From positions 537,141-601,140 of the forward strand of contig JBBQQC010000001.1 of the NCBI GenBank assembly GCA_038216465.1: DNA of 64,000 nucleotides, read 5' to 3'. The position numbers and the translations under genes were made by a program. This stretch comes from JACCZX01 sp038216465 (GTDB taxonomy: Bacteria > Pseudomonadota > Gammaproteobacteria > Burkholderiales > Burkholderiaceae_F). This document shows positions 18,393 to 27,671 of this stretch, in pieces. Within the stretch, counting starts at the first letter, position 1, and each line of letters starts with the position of its first letter. Under the pieces are notes generated by a model. The model was not told the origin of the DNA. It worked only from the letters and a program-made list of their open reading frames with translations, and ran no database searches.

Positions 18393-20446
18393 GCCTCGGG
18401 CAGCGCTCGGGTGGCCCCCATGCGCTCGTTACGCAGACGGCGAACCTTGATGAAATGCCAGAGCGCAAGTGCCGCGGCCGCGGCGAGGCCGATTTCGTCG
18501 GTCACCGGCACGGCAGCCACCAGCAGCGCTGCTGCGGTAAACGCCCACGCGCGCTCGATCCAGTTCAACGGCGCCAGCCAGTACCCGATCGTGGTGCCGC
18601 CCCACAGCACGATTGCAACGATCGCCTTTAGCACGACGTAGCCGGTATCCAACCACGAGCCTTGCTGCAGCATCAGCGCGGGTGCGTACACGGCCATGAA
18701 CGGGAGGATGAAGCCAGCCAGCGCAATGCGTACCGCCTGCACGCCGATCTTCATTCCGCTTTCGCGCGCGATGGGAGCCGCTGCAAACGCCGCGAGCGCG
18801 ACCGGCGGTGTCAGGTCAGCCATGATGCCGAAATAAAAAACGAACATGTGCGACACGATCAACGGCACGCCGAGTTCGAGCAGCGCCGGCGCTGCCAGCG
18901 AACTGGTGATGATGTAGTTGGGAATCGTCGGTATTCCCATCCCGAGCACAAGGCATACCAGCATCGTCAGTGCAAGGCTTAGGAACAGGCTCTTTTCTCC
19001 CATCTGAATGATGAACCCGGCAAAGTTGGTAGCAGCGCCGGTCAAAGTCAGTACGCCGATGATTACGCCCACCAGCGCACACGCGACTCCTACAGGCAGC
19101 GCATGGCGCGCGCCGTTGGCCATCGCATCGAGCGCATCGGCGAGCGTGCGGCGACCGCCGTTGACGAACACAAGCACTATCGCCATCACCGCAATCACAC
19201 CGAATACGGCGGCGATGCCGTAGCGGAAAAACGCCGAGCAGGCAACACCGATAACAATCCAGAAGGCGAAGCGCAACGCCAGCGGCCCCAGGCACGCCGC
19301 CAGCGTGAAGCCAAAGATCAGCACCACGGTCAACGCCAGCGATACCATGCCGGAAAATAGCGGCGTGTACCCGGAGAACAGCAAAAACACGAGCATCGCA
19401 AGCGGCAGTACCAAATACCAGCGCAGCCGCACGGCCTGCCATGGGTTGGGACACTCTTCTTTCGGGATGCCGTGCAGGCCCGCACGCCCCGCCTCCAGAT
19501 GCACCATCACGAACGCCGTCAGGAAATACAGCAGTGCCGGTACCAGCGCGGCCTTGCAGATCTCGACGTACGGCACGTTGATCGTCTCGGACATGATGAA
19601 CGCGACCGCGCCCATCACCGGCGGCATGATCTGGCCACCCATGCTGGCAGTCGCCTCGACGCCACCCGCAAACGCAGGCCGGTATCCGAACCGCTTCATC
19701 AGCGGGATGGTGAACTGCCCGGTGGTGACAACGTTGGCTACGCCGGAGCCGTTGATGGTGCCCATCAGCGCTGAGGCCACGACTGCCACCTTCGCCGGGC
19801 CGCCGCGCTTGTGGCCGACCAGCCCAAGCGCGAAATCCGTGAACAGCTTGATCATGCCCGCCTGCTCGAGAAACGACCCGAACAGGATAAAAAGGAAGAT
19901 GTATGACGACGACACGTAGGTGGGCGTGCCGTAAATGCCTTCGGTGCCGAAGCCCAGCTGGCCGACGATCTGGTCGAAGCCGTAGCCGCGGTGTGTCAGC
20001 GGCGCCGGCAGGTACTGGCCGAACAGCCCGTACAACAGAAACGCGGCGCAAATGATCGGCAGCGCAATGCCCATCACGCGCCGTGCGGCCTCGAACACCA
20101 GCGTGATCGTGACGATCCCGATCAGCATGTCCCCGCGGGTCAGATCGCCGGCACGTTGCACCAGATCGGCTTCGAACACCCAGTGGTACAGGCTGAAAAT
20201 GAACCCCACGCCGCCGATGATCCAGCCAGCCCAGCGGCGGCCGGCGGGGGGCATCAGCAGAAACGTCATCAGCAGCAGGAACCCCACATGCACCGCGCGC
20301 ACGACGCTGCTCGAAATCGGCGAAAACGCGGCGGTGATGATCTGGAACGAAGAAAACGCGAGCGCGACCGCAAAAATTGCCGGCGGGAAACGGACAGTGC
20401 CGTGCTGCAGCTCGGCCTGGGCTTCGGAAACCACCGCTTCTGTCAT
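18389..20446 (-). CDS. TRAP transporter permease, fused DctQM (4TM/12TM) protein
   Basis: This 685-residue polytopic inner-membrane protein combines the small DctQ-like subunit (first about 150 residues) with the large DctM subunit. Family motifs include GLVGHKRGGPAKVAVVASAL, MGTINGSGVANVVTTGQFTI and GGQIMPPVMGAVAFIMSE. Such fusions pair with TAXI-type receptors and import organic acids or amino acids using an ion gradient. The receptor gene is upstream on the same strand, with a terminator-like hairpin between, and DUF1850 overlaps at the 3' end. Confidence 0.93.
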   Translation of the reverse strand: MTEAVVSEAQAELQHGTVRFPPAIFAVALAFSSFQIITAAFSPISSSVVRAVHVGFLLLMTFLLMPPAGRRWAGWIIGGVGFIFSLYHWVFEADLVQRAGDLTRGDMLIGIVTITLVFEAARRVMGIALPIICAAFLLYGLFGQYLPAPLTHRGYGFDQIVGQLGFGTEGIYGTPTYVSSSYIFLFILFGSFLEQAGMIKLFTDFALGLVGHKRGGPAKVAVVASALMGTINGSGVANVVTTGQFTIPLMKRFGYRPAFAGGVEATASMGGQIMPPVMGAVAFIMSETINVPYVEICKAALVPALLYFLTAFVMVHLEAGRAGLHGIPKEECPNPWQAVRLRWYLVLPLAMLVFLLFSGYTPLFSGMVSLALTVVLIFGFTLAACLGPLALRFAFWIVIGVACSAFFRYGIAAVFGVIAVMAIVLVFVNGGRRTLADALDAMANGARHALPVGVACALVGVIIGVLTLTGAATNFAGFIIQMGEKSLFLSLALTMLVCLVLGMGIPTIPNYIITSSLAAPALLELGVPLIVSHMFVFYFGIMADLTPPVALAAFAAAPIARESGMKIGVQAVRIALAGFILPFMAVYAPALMLQQGSWLDTGYVVLKAIVAIVLWGGTTIGYWLAPLNWIERAWAFTAAALLVAAVPVTDEIGLAAAAALALWHFIKVRRLRNERMGATRALPEA

Positions 20447-20467
20447 CGCCGCTTCTCGAAAGAAATA

Positions 20468-20496
20468 AAAATGGCACAGCCAAGCTGTGCCATTTT
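20468..20496 (-). terminator. Rho-independent terminator between the TAXI receptor and TRAP permease
   Basis: A perfect 13-bp inverted repeat (AAAATGGCACAGC with its complement) is separated by a 3-nt loop. On the minus strand the stem runs into TTTTTATTTCTTT, a classic U-tract. It lies 22 bp after the receptor stop and about 20 bp before the permease start. Partial termination here would give more receptor than permease transcript. Confidence 0.85.
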
Positions 20497-20518
20497 GGTT
20501 CGGAACTAAGGTTGCGCG

Positions 20519-21487
20519 CTACTTCAGCACACCGGCTTCACGATAATAGCGCTCGGCGCCGGGGTGCAGCGGCACCGGCAGGTTCTTCGGCGCGTCGGCC
20601 ACGTTGATCGCCTTTGCCGCCGAATGCGCTGCGGCCATTTGGTCGAGATTCGTGAACAGCGCCTTGGTCATTTGATACACGGTTTCGGCGGGTACCCCTT
20701 CATGCGTGACCAGGAAGTTCTTGATCGCCACGGTCGGCACCGCTTCGCCCTGGTTGCTGTAGGTATTCGCCGGAATCGTGGCGGGTTGGTAGGCCGGGTC
20801 GCCGGTTTTGGCGACAACGTCGGCCGGTATCGAAACCACGATGATCTTGATGGAAGTCGCCAGATCGCGGATCGAAGCCACGCCGAGCCCCGCCGATTGC
20901 AGCGTCACGTCGAGCTGGCGGTTCTTCATCAACTCGACCGACTCGCCAAACGGGAGGTACTCAACCTTCGCGAAATCGCTGTACGTCAGCCCTGCGGCTT
21001 TCAACACCGTGCGTGCGTTCAATTCGGTGCCTGAACGCGGTGCACCCACCGATATGCGCTTGCCTTTGAGATCGGCGAGCGTCTTGATGCCGGAATCGGC
21101 ATTGGCGACGATCTGGATGTAGTTCGAATATACGCCGCCGATCGAGCGTAGCCGGGTGAGCGGGGTCTTGAACCCTGCATCTTCAACGCCCTTCCATGCA
21201 TCCGATAACGAATCGCCGAGTGTCAGTGCAACTTCGCCGCGGCCGGCCTGCAACAGGTTCAGATTCTCGACCGACGCCTTGGTGGCCTGTACGCTGAACT
21301 TCGTATCGGGCAACGCCTTGCCGAAGATCTGGCCCATTGCAACGCCGAGCGGGTAGTACACGCCGCTCTGGCCACCGGTAAGAATGTTGACGAACTTCTG
21401 CTGGGCCGTCACTCCGGCGCCGAACGTGAACAGTGCTGCTCCGAGCAGCGCATAGCGCAGCGCCCTGATGGCCTGATGTCGCATCAC
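20519..21487 (-). CDS. TAXI family TRAP transporter receptor
   Basis: This 322-residue secreted protein has a cleavable signal (ALRYALLGAALFTFGAGVTAQ) and the TAXI hallmarks FVNILTGGQSGVYYPLGVAM, VQATKASVENLNLLQAG and KGKRISVGAPRSGTELNAR. TAXI receptors deliver glutamate, 2-oxoglutarate or other acids to fused TRAP permeases. A GGAGA Shine-Dalgarno precedes the ATG at 21487. It is the first gene of the operon that continues, past a hairpin, to the permease and the DUF1850 gene. Confidence 0.93.
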   Translation of the reverse strand: MMRHQAIRALRYALLGAALFTFGAGVTAQQKFVNILTGGQSGVYYPLGVAMGQIFGKALPDTKFSVQATKASVENLNLLQAGRGEVALTLGDSLSDAWKGVEDAGFKTPLTRLRSIGGVYSNYIQIVANADSGIKTLADLKGKRISVGAPRSGTELNARTVLKAAGLTYSDFAKVEYLPFGESVELMKNRQLDVTLQSAGLGVASIRDLATSIKIIVVSIPADVVAKTGDPAYQPATIPANTYSNQGEAVPTVAIKNFLVTHEGVPAETVYQMTKALFTNLDQMAAAHSAAKAINVADAPKNLPVPLHPGAERYYREAGVLK

Positions 21488-21664
21488 CCGTCTCCTTGCT
21501 GATTGTGGCGCTGACTGACAAGACGCCAGTCTTGCAATCTTTTTCGATGTTCAAGTATACGGACCGGTTGTTGACTCACCGATGCGGGAAATGACTAGTT
21601 CCTCCGAGCGGCTACGCCGGAGTTGCGGGTCACCCCAGCAGTTCGAGCTGCTACAGATGCGGCT

Positions 21665-22834
21665 TTAAAAAGCAACGCGCTGCTCGGCCAACGTATGCGG
21701 CCCCAGCTCGCACAGTTTATTCACACCGAGCAGAGCCATGTCCTGGGCAATCTCGTGCGACAGAAGTCGAATCGCGTGTGCAACGCCCGCTTTCCCACCA
21801 ATCGCCGCCGCATAAATAAAGGGTCGCCCGATGAACACAAAGTCGGCACCCAGCGCTACCGCTTTCAACACATCGGTGCCGCGGCGGATGCCGCCATCGA
21901 TCATTACACTCATCGCGCCCTTGACCCGCATAATCGCCGGCAGTGCGAGCAGCGGCGCGATCGACGAATCAAGCTGACGGCCGCCGTGGTTGGAGACAAT
22001 GACTCCGTCGACGCCGCGATCGGCGGCCATCCGCGCGTCCTCGGCAGAAAGAATTCCCTTTAGCACCAGGGTGCCCTTCCACAGTCTGCGTATCTGATCG
22101 ACGTGCGTCCACGACAACGTATCGCGCGCGCCGAATTCACGCACTGCGCCTCGTGAAAATATCGGCACGCCGCGCACGGCGCTCGAGTTTTCGAAGTGCG
22201 GCATGCCGCGAGTGAGCAGTGTTCGCATCAGCGTCCCGAGTGTCCAGCTCGGACGCGTGATGCCGTCCCAAGCGAGTCTGAAGCTGGGGCGCAGCGGCAT
22301 CGTGAAGCCGACACGGATATTGTTCTCGCGGCTGGGCAGCGTCGCCACATCGACGGTGAGCACCAGCGTGCGAAAGCCCGCGCTCTGCACTCGTTGCACC
22401 ATCGCATCGATCTTCGCCGCATCGCCCGGTAGATACGCCTGGAACCACGTCGCACGCGGCGCAGCGGCGCGTACATCTTCGAGCCGAGTCAGCCCGGTCG
22501 AGCTGACGATCATCGGAATATTTGCCGCCTGTGCCGCGCGCGCCAGCGCCAGATCGCCTTCGTATGCAATCAGCGCGCTAATACCCATCGGCGCAATGCC
22601 GAACGGTGCCGCGTAGGTCTCTCCGAAAAGCTCGGCCTGCTGCGAACGCTGCGACACATCGACCAGCACGCGCGGCACGAACAACCATTGCCGGTAGGCC
22701 GCCGACGCCGACTGCCGCGCCACGTTGTCCTCGGCGCCCCCCGCGACATAGCCGAAAATGGGTCGCGGCAGATGCTTGCGTGCGGCCAGCTCGAAATCGG
22801 CCAGCGACAGAATCTTGCGCAATTGGACAGTCAT
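21665..22834 (-). CDS. FMN-dependent alpha-hydroxy acid oxidase/dehydrogenase
   Basis: This 389-residue TIM-barrel flavoprotein carries FGYVAGGAEDN and FGIAPMGISALI near the N-terminus. The active-site region DGVIVSNHGGRQLDSS contains the His-Gly-Gly-Arg motif that acts as base and substrate-binding Arg, and VMIDGGIRRGTDVLKAVALGADFVFIGRP forms the FMN phosphate site. Relatives include L-lactate dehydrogenase LldD, glycolate oxidase and mandelate dehydrogenase. The substrate is probably a 2-hydroxy acid but cannot be named. It is divergent from the MBL-fold gene with 76 bp between. Confidence 0.9.
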   Translation of the reverse strand: MTVQLRKILSLADFELAARKHLPRPIFGYVAGGAEDNVARQSASAAYRQWLFVPRVLVDVSQRSQQAELFGETYAAPFGIAPMGISALIAYEGDLALARAAQAANIPMIVSSTGLTRLEDVRAAAPRATWFQAYLPGDAAKIDAMVQRVQSAGFRTLVLTVDVATLPSRENNIRVGFTMPLRPSFRLAWDGITRPSWTLGTLMRTLLTRGMPHFENSSAVRGVPIFSRGAVREFGARDTLSWTHVDQIRRLWKGTLVLKGILSAEDARMAADRGVDGVIVSNHGGRQLDSSIAPLLALPAIMRVKGAMSVMIDGGIRRGTDVLKAVALGADFVFIGRPFIYAAAIGGKAGVAHAIRLLSHEIAQDMALLGVNKLCELGPHTLAEQRVAF

Positions 22835-22910
22835 CGAGCCTCGATGCGCTAGGGGTTCGGTAGCTTCGCACGGATTCGACAGCTATCCTCCGCCCAGCCC
22901 ACGGAGGGAC

Positions 22911-23888
22911 ATGTCGATGAACCACCACTCAGTGTTGCGAAGCGCACGCAGCGCTGTTGCCGGCCTGTTGCTATTGCTCGTCCCCTTGTCGAGTGCGATG
23001 GCGGCGGCGCCGCAGCTGAAAACGTCCGCCCCCGGTTACTACCGCATGATGCTCGGCGACTTCGAAATCACCGCGCTGTCGGACGGAACGGTTGATCTGC
23101 CGATGGCCGATCTTCTAACCAACACGACGCCGGCAAGAGTCCGCAGCGCGCTGGCAAAAGCCTATTTGAAGGATCCGGTCGAAGTGTCGGTCAATGCGTA
23201 TTTGGTCAACACCGGCAGCAAGCTCGTGCTGATCGACGCCGGCTCCGGGTCGTTCTTCGGCCCGACAGTCGGCAAACTGATGGCCAGCCTGAAAGCGTCC
23301 GGCTACCAACCCGAGCAGGTTGACGAGATCTACATCACGCACATGCATGTCGATCACGTGGGCGGACTGGTCGCCGGCAACCAGATCACGTTTCCGAACG
23401 CGCTCGTGCGCGCCGATCAAAGCGAAGCCGATTTCTGGTTGAGCAAGGCCAACATGGACGCCGCTCCGAAAGATGCAAAGCAGTTTTTCGAAGGCGCGAT
23501 GGCATCGATTAACCCTTACGTCGCGGCCGGCAAATTCAAAGCATTCAACGGCAATAGTGATCTGATGCCCGGCATCAAGGCAGTCGCCGCGCGTGGGCAC
23601 ACTCCAGGCCATAGCATTTACGTGATTGAAAGTCAGGATCAGCGCCTGGCGTTGTGGGGTGATCTGATGCACGCTGCGGCCGTGCAATTTCCGGAGCCTG
23701 CGGTCACCATAAAGTTCGACACCGATTCCAGAGCGGCGGCTGCACACCGTAAAGCACTGTTTGCGGACGCCGCCAAGCGTGGCGACTGGGTAGCCGCAGC
23801 GCATTTGCCCTTTCCGGGCATCGGCCATGTGCGCGCCGCAGGCAAGGGTTACGACTGGATTCCGGCGAACTACACGGCGCTACGCTAA
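22911..23888 (+). CDS. Secreted metallo-beta-lactamase-fold hydrolase
   Basis: This 325-residue protein has a signal peptide ending near SSAMAAA. The metal site is clear: THMHVDHVGG (HxHxDH), a GHTPGHS His ligand and WGDLMH with a bridging Asp. This is the AHL-lactonase/quorum-quenching-like or arylsulfatase-like MBL branch, but the fold supports many hydrolyses. The start at 22911 follows GGAGGG; the longer frame from 22758 is non-conserved and overlaps the divergent oxidase. It is followed after 10 bp by a VOC gene, likely in one transcript. Confidence 0.9.
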   Translation: MSMNHHSVLRSARSAVAGLLLLLVPLSSAMAAAPQLKTSAPGYYRMMLGDFEITALSDGTVDLPMADLLTNTTPARVRSALAKAYLKDPVEVSVNAYLVNTGSKLVLIDAGSGSFFGPTVGKLMASLKASGYQPEQVDEIYITHMHVDHVGGLVAGNQITFPNALVRADQSEADFWLSKANMDAAPKDAKQFFEGAMASINPYVAAGKFKAFNGNSDLMPGIKAVAARGHTPGHSIYVIESQDQRLALWGDLMHAAAVQFPEPAVTIKFDTDSRAAAAHRKALFADAAKRGDWVAAAHLPFPGIGHVRAAGKGYDWIPANYTALR

Positions 23889-23898
23889 GAGAACCATC

Positions 23899-24273
23899 AT
23901 GATTCAAGGCTTGAACCACTTCACGGTACTGACCGACGATCTCGAGCAGACGCTTGGGTTCTACGTCGATCTGCTTGGGCTGACACCAGGGCCTCGTCCC
24001 GACCTCGGATTTCCCGGTGCGTGGCTGTATGCGAACGGAACGTCGGTACTTCACATCGTCGCCGGTCGCCCACTTCCGGCTCAACGCGCCGGCGTGCTTG
24101 ACCACATGGCGTTTTCCGCTAGTGGCCTGGCCGATGTCAAGGCGAAGCTCGACGCAAGAAAAATCGACTACGAACTGCGCCGTCAGCGCGGCGCAGGGAC
24201 ATGGCAATTGTTCTGCCACGATCCCAGCGGCGCCAAGGTCGAGCTCGACTTCGATCCGACCGAATCCGCGTGA
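23899..24273 (+). CDS. VOC (glyoxalase/bleomycin-resistance) family protein
   Basis: This 124-residue protein starts with GLNHFTVLTDDLEQTLGFYVDLLGL and ends with LFCHDPSGAKVELDFDP, the two halves of the vicinal oxygen chelate fold. The metal ligands expected are His in GLNHFTV, His in LDHMAF and Glu in KVELDF. Such proteins include dioxygenases, isomerases and resistance proteins; the substrate is unknown. It lies 10 bp after the MBL-fold gene. Confidence 0.88.
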   Translation: MIQGLNHFTVLTDDLEQTLGFYVDLLGLTPGPRPDLGFPGAWLYANGTSVLHIVAGRPLPAQRAGVLDHMAFSASGLADVKAKLDARKIDYELRRQRGAGTWQLFCHDPSGAKVELDFDPTESA

Positions 24274-24360
24274 ATTCAAGCGGCATACCGTGTGTGGGGG
24301 TACGCCGCGCATCGTCGGATGACGTTATGCAGACTACGACGCCACGATAAAAGGAGCCCG

Positions 24361-24753
24361 ATGAAGCGTTATCTGACCCTCACCCTGCTGTTGCTCGCCA
24401 CCATCGTTCCCGCCACTGCGCAAACGGGAGTGTCCGTCAACATCGGGCAGCCGGGCTTTTACGGCCGCATCGATATCGGCAACGTGCCTGCGCCACAAGT
24501 CATTTATCCGCAGCCGATCATCGTGCAGCAGGTTCACGTGGCGCAGCCGCCGCAACCCATTTACTTGCGCGTACCTCCGGGCCATGCGAAGAAATGGAGC
24601 AAGCACTGCCAGAAGTACGACGCATGTAACCGTCCAGTCTATTTTGTTCGCGACGACTGGTACAACAACGTCTACGTGCCGCACTATCAACAGGCGCACG
24701 GCGCTTCCAACGGCAAAGGCCACGGCAAAGGCAAAGGCAAAGGCAAGGAGTAG
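24361..24753 (+). CDS. Small secreted protein with basic Gly-Lys tail
   Basis: I do not recognise a named family. The 130-residue product has a signal peptide (RYLTLTLLLLATIVPATAQ). It is followed by a Pro/Gln-rich segment, a domain with two cysteines (KHCQKYDAC), several aromatics (FVRDDWYNNVYVPHYQ), and a C-terminal run of Gly-Lys repeats (HGKGKGKGKE). An AAGGAG sits just before the ATG. It is likely periplasmic or surface-attached and positively charged. No neighbour suggests a partner. Confidence 0.75.
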   Translation: MKRYLTLTLLLLATIVPATAQTGVSVNIGQPGFYGRIDIGNVPAPQVIYPQPIIVQQVHVAQPPQPIYLRVPPGHAKKWSKHCQKYDACNRPVYFVRDDWYNNVYVPHYQQAHGASNGKGHGKGKGKGKE

Positions 24754-24771
24754 TGACCGTTACGGTGCGGC

Positions 24772-26181
24772 CTAACCTTCAAGCGACAGGAACACGTTGT
24801 TTAATCCCTCGGCCAGTGTCGGGTGCGCGAAGATCGCCTCCTGCAAAGCGGTGTAACGAAGCTTGCCCATCATCGCGATCTGCAGCATCGCCATGATCTC
24901 TCCGCCTTCGATGCCAAGCACAGTGCATCCAAGGATCCGCTCCGTCTTCGCGTCGATGATTATTTTCATCATCCCGCGCGACTCATCCATCTCGAGCGCA
25001 CGGGCGATGCCATTCATTCCCATTTTGGCAACGCGAATGTCGAGACCGCGCTTACGCGCCTCGGTCTCGTTCAACCCCACGTGTGCGAGCTGCGGGTCGA
25101 TGAACGTTGTATTCGGCACCAGGCGATCACCGAGACGCGCGTCGAGCTTGCGCAACCAGCGATCGCGAATGATCCGATAGTCGTCGTATGAAACGTGCGT
25201 AAAGGCGGGACCACCTTTTACGTCGCCGAGCGCATAGATTCCGGGAATCTTGGTTTGCAATGTCGAATCGACGATTACATAGCCCGACTTGTCCACAGCC
25301 ACGCCGGCGGCGGAGAGATCGAGATCTTCGGTGTTCGGTTTTCTACCGATCGCGATCAGGACATGGGAGCCTGTCACCGAGCGCGCGCAACCTTCGCATT
25401 CGTAATGCACGGTGACGTTGCCCGCCCCATCGCGCTCGATGCGCGCGACGGCGGAATTCGTATCGACGCGAATCCCGTCTTCCTCGAGTATGTTGCGCAC
25501 CGCGTCCGAGATGTCAGGATCCTCGCGCTCGACCAAACGCGCGCCGCGTTGGACGATCGTCACATCGGAGCCGAACCTGCGGTACATCTGACCGAATTCG
25601 AGGCCGATGTAACCGCCGCCGATCACGACTAAGTGCCGCGGTACCTCCGCCAGCTCCATCACCGATGTCGAATCGAGGTAAGGCACCGAACCGAGGCCGG
25701 GAATCGGCGGCACGAACGCACGCCCGCCGGTGTTGATCACGATCTTGGGCGCGCTCAATCGACGCGTGCCGCCTCCGTTTAACCGCACGTCGACGCTAGT
25801 GGCATCTACAAACGACGCCGAGCCAAACATCAGCGATACATTTTGCGTGTGCTGCAGCTTGTCGGTGCTGAAATTGCGGAAACGCTCGACAATTGCGCGC
25901 TTGCGCGCACGCACCGCTGCCATGTCGACGGCCACCTGCGGAAGGCGAACCCCGTAATCGCCGGCGCGCCGCGCGAGGTAAGCCACGCGCGCGCTTGCCA
26001 CCATCGTTTTGGTCGGTGTGCACCCGACATTGACGCAGGTGCCTCCGATGTGTTCGCGCTCAATCAGCGCTGTTTTCCATCCGGCCCGAGCAAGGTCGAT
26101 GGTGAGTGGCTTGCCGGCCTGGCCGCTGCCGATGACGATCGCGTCAAAGCTCTCGATTCCGAGCGCAGGCTGCATCAGCAC
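24772..26181 (-). CDS. FAD-dependent pyridine nucleotide-disulfide oxidoreductase (mercuric reductase-like)
   Basis: This 469-residue flavoenzyme begins with the FAD-binding FDAIVIGSGQAGKPLTIDLARAGW. The redox pair follows in GGTCVNVGCTPTKTM, then an NAD(P)-binding GGGYIGLEFGQMYRRFG, the second FAD motif GIYALGDVKGGPAFTH, and the C-terminal dimer His in FAHPTLAEGLNNVF. It lacks the N-terminal HMA domain and the C-terminal CC pair of true MerA, so Hg(II) reduction is unlikely. A general thiol or dihydrolipoamide-type oxidoreductase fits better. Two nearby starts (26181 and 26175) are possible. Confidence 0.88.
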   Translation of the reverse strand: MLMQPALGIESFDAIVIGSGQAGKPLTIDLARAGWKTALIEREHIGGTCVNVGCTPTKTMVASARVAYLARRAGDYGVRLPQVAVDMAAVRARKRAIVERFRNFSTDKLQHTQNVSLMFGSASFVDATSVDVRLNGGGTRRLSAPKIVINTGGRAFVPPIPGLGSVPYLDSTSVMELAEVPRHLVVIGGGYIGLEFGQMYRRFGSDVTIVQRGARLVEREDPDISDAVRNILEEDGIRVDTNSAVARIERDGAGNVTVHYECEGCARSVTGSHVLIAIGRKPNTEDLDLSAAGVAVDKSGYVIVDSTLQTKIPGIYALGDVKGGPAFTHVSYDDYRIIRDRWLRKLDARLGDRLVPNTTFIDPQLAHVGLNETEARKRGLDIRVAKMGMNGIARALEMDESRGMMKIIIDAKTERILGCTVLGIEGGEIMAMLQIAMMGKLRYTALQEAIFAHPTLAEGLNNVFLSLEG

Positions 26182-26481
26182 GCTCCAAGTCGCGTTGCCT
26201 GCGTTCGAACCTCGCGCACGTCGTAGTGTGCTGCGGGAGCGGGCATTTCAACCGTGCTCATCTGCTTTACCCTTACGCTTCGTTTCCGGCGCCGACGTTT
26301 AGTCCCCGCATCCGCCGCAATCTTGCAGCATCCCACAGAAAATTTCGCCATCAACGGTGTAAGAAATTTTCGCAGAGCGGCGCAGCGCCTGCGGGTGCGC
26401 AATTCAACAGCAAGACCCGGAGTTCGCCAATTCCCGCCGGAGCCTAACGTCCGGTGTCGCTAAGATGACTGGAGACAGCAA
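26182..26481. promoter_or_regulatory. Divergent intergenic region between the oxidoreductase and ada, with an 11-bp repeat pair
   Basis: This 300-bp non-coding stretch separates two divergent genes and must hold both promoters. Two near-identical 11-mers, GAAAATTTCGC (26338-26348) and GAAATTTTCGC (26363-26373), lie 25 bp apart. Their AT cores are also an inverted pair (GAAAATTT with AAATTTTC). They fall in an AT-rich pocket about 110 bp upstream of ada and could be an operator, but no exact Ada box was recognised. Nothing else coding-like is apparent. Confidence 0.4.
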
Positions 26482-27561
26482 GTGAACATGACCACACAAT
26501 CGGAATTGCTCGCGGCCGCTATCGTCGATGACCCACGCTGGTCGGCGGTGCTGAACCGTGATCCGCGGGCCGACGGCAAGTTTTTCTACTCTGTCAGGAC
26601 GACCGGCGTGTACTGCCGGCCGTCGTGTGCGGCGCGCGGCCCACGGCCGGAAAACGTCGCCTTTCACGTGAGCGCTGAGGACGCCGAGGGCGCGGGCTTT
26701 CGCGCGTGCAAACGCTGCAAACCGGATCAGTTGCCGCTCGCGGAGCAGCAGGCAGAGACAATGGCCGAGCTGTGCCGGCTCATCGAGAATGCCGAGCAGC
26801 CCCCCACTCTCGGACAGCTGGCGCAGCACGCGGGCCTCAGCGCGTTTCACCTGCATCGTGTATTCAAGTCCGTCACTGGTGTGACCCCGAAGCAATATGC
26901 GACCGCGCATCGGATCAATCGAGTCCAAGCCGAGCTAGGGCGCCGCAGCACCGTGACCGAGGCGATCTACGGTGCGGGCTACAACTCCAACGGGCGCTTC
27001 TACGAACAATCGAACGACGTGCTGGGCATGACCCCGACCGCTTATCGCGCTGGTGGCGTCAATACCGAAATTCGATTCGCTATCGGACAGTGCTCGCTGG
27101 GTTCGATCCTGGTCGCGGCGAGCGAACGCGGCGTGTGCGCGATTCTGATCGGCGACGACCCTGATGCGCTTGCGCGCGATCTGCAGGATCGGTTTCCGCG
27201 CGCCCATCTGATCGGCGGCGATGCGCAGTTCGAGCAGATGGTGGCCAAGGTCGTCGGCTTCGTCGAGGCGCCCGCACTGGGACTCGATCTGCCGCTCGAC
27301 GTACGCGGCACTGCCTTCCAGCAACGTGTGTGGCAAGCGCTGCGCGAGATCCCCGCGGGTCGGACGGTGAGTTATTCGCAAATCGCGCAGCGCATCGGTG
27401 CACCGAAGGCCGTGCGCGCGGTTGGGGCCGCAGTCGGTGCCAACCCGTTGGCCGTGGCCATCCCGTGCCATCGCGTCATTCGTCATGATGGCTCGCTCTG
27501 CGGCTACCGCTGGGGAGTCGAGCGCAAGCGCGCGCTCATCGAGCGAGAAGCGATTGCATAG
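26482..27561 (+). CDS. ada: Bifunctional transcriptional regulator / O6-alkylguanine-DNA alkyltransferase Ada
   Basis: This 359-residue protein has an N-terminal Ada zinc domain with GVYCRPSCAARGP, whose Cys is the methylphosphotriester acceptor, and CKRCKPD completing the Zn site. A helix-turn-helix AraC-type domain follows (LSAFHLHRVFKSVTGVTPKQY), and a C-terminal MGMT domain carries the active-site IPCHRV (Cys329). In the known system, methylation of the N-terminal Cys turns Ada into an activator of its own gene and other repair genes. The start is GTG 26482 or ATG 26488 after GGAGA. No alkB or alkA gene is adjacent. Confidence 0.95.
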   Translation: MNMTTQSELLAAAIVDDPRWSAVLNRDPRADGKFFYSVRTTGVYCRPSCAARGPRPENVAFHVSAEDAEGAGFRACKRCKPDQLPLAEQQAETMAELCRLIENAEQPPTLGQLAQHAGLSAFHLHRVFKSVTGVTPKQYATAHRINRVQAELGRRSTVTEAIYGAGYNSNGRFYEQSNDVLGMTPTAYRAGGVNTEIRFAIGQCSLGSILVAASERGVCAILIGDDPDALARDLQDRFPRAHLIGGDAQFEQMVAKVVGFVEAPALGLDLPLDVRGTAFQQRVWQALREIPAGRTVSYSQIAQRIGAPKAVRAVGAAVGANPLAVAIPCHRVIRHDGSLCGYRWGVERKRALIEREAIA

Positions 27562-27671
27562 CGGCCGAATTCCGCGTTTGCGCGGGACGCGCTAAGCCGT
27601 TCGCACGACGGCAAGTGCCTTGCGTCGCCGATAGACTGGCTTCCTATTCGGCTCCCTGATCCGCGCCTCCT

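Noticed and set aside
18816..20483. 555-codon open frame on the minus strand within the TRAP permease gene in another frame
   Set aside because: Composition is Arg/Ala/His-rich without membrane segments, as expected for an out-of-frame reading of the real permease gene.
24700..24753. Short Gly-Lys codon repeats considered as a CRISPR-like or tandem DNA repeat
   Set aside because: They are in-frame codons for a basic tail in a small secreted protein, with no spacers.
24772..26181. True mercuric reductase (MerA)
   Set aside because: No N-terminal HMA domain, no C-terminal vicinal Cys pair and no mer operon neighbours.
26440..26470. GCCTAAC sequence considered as a second attC core site
   Set aside because: No matching GTTRRRY arm or internal palindrome within the expected distance.
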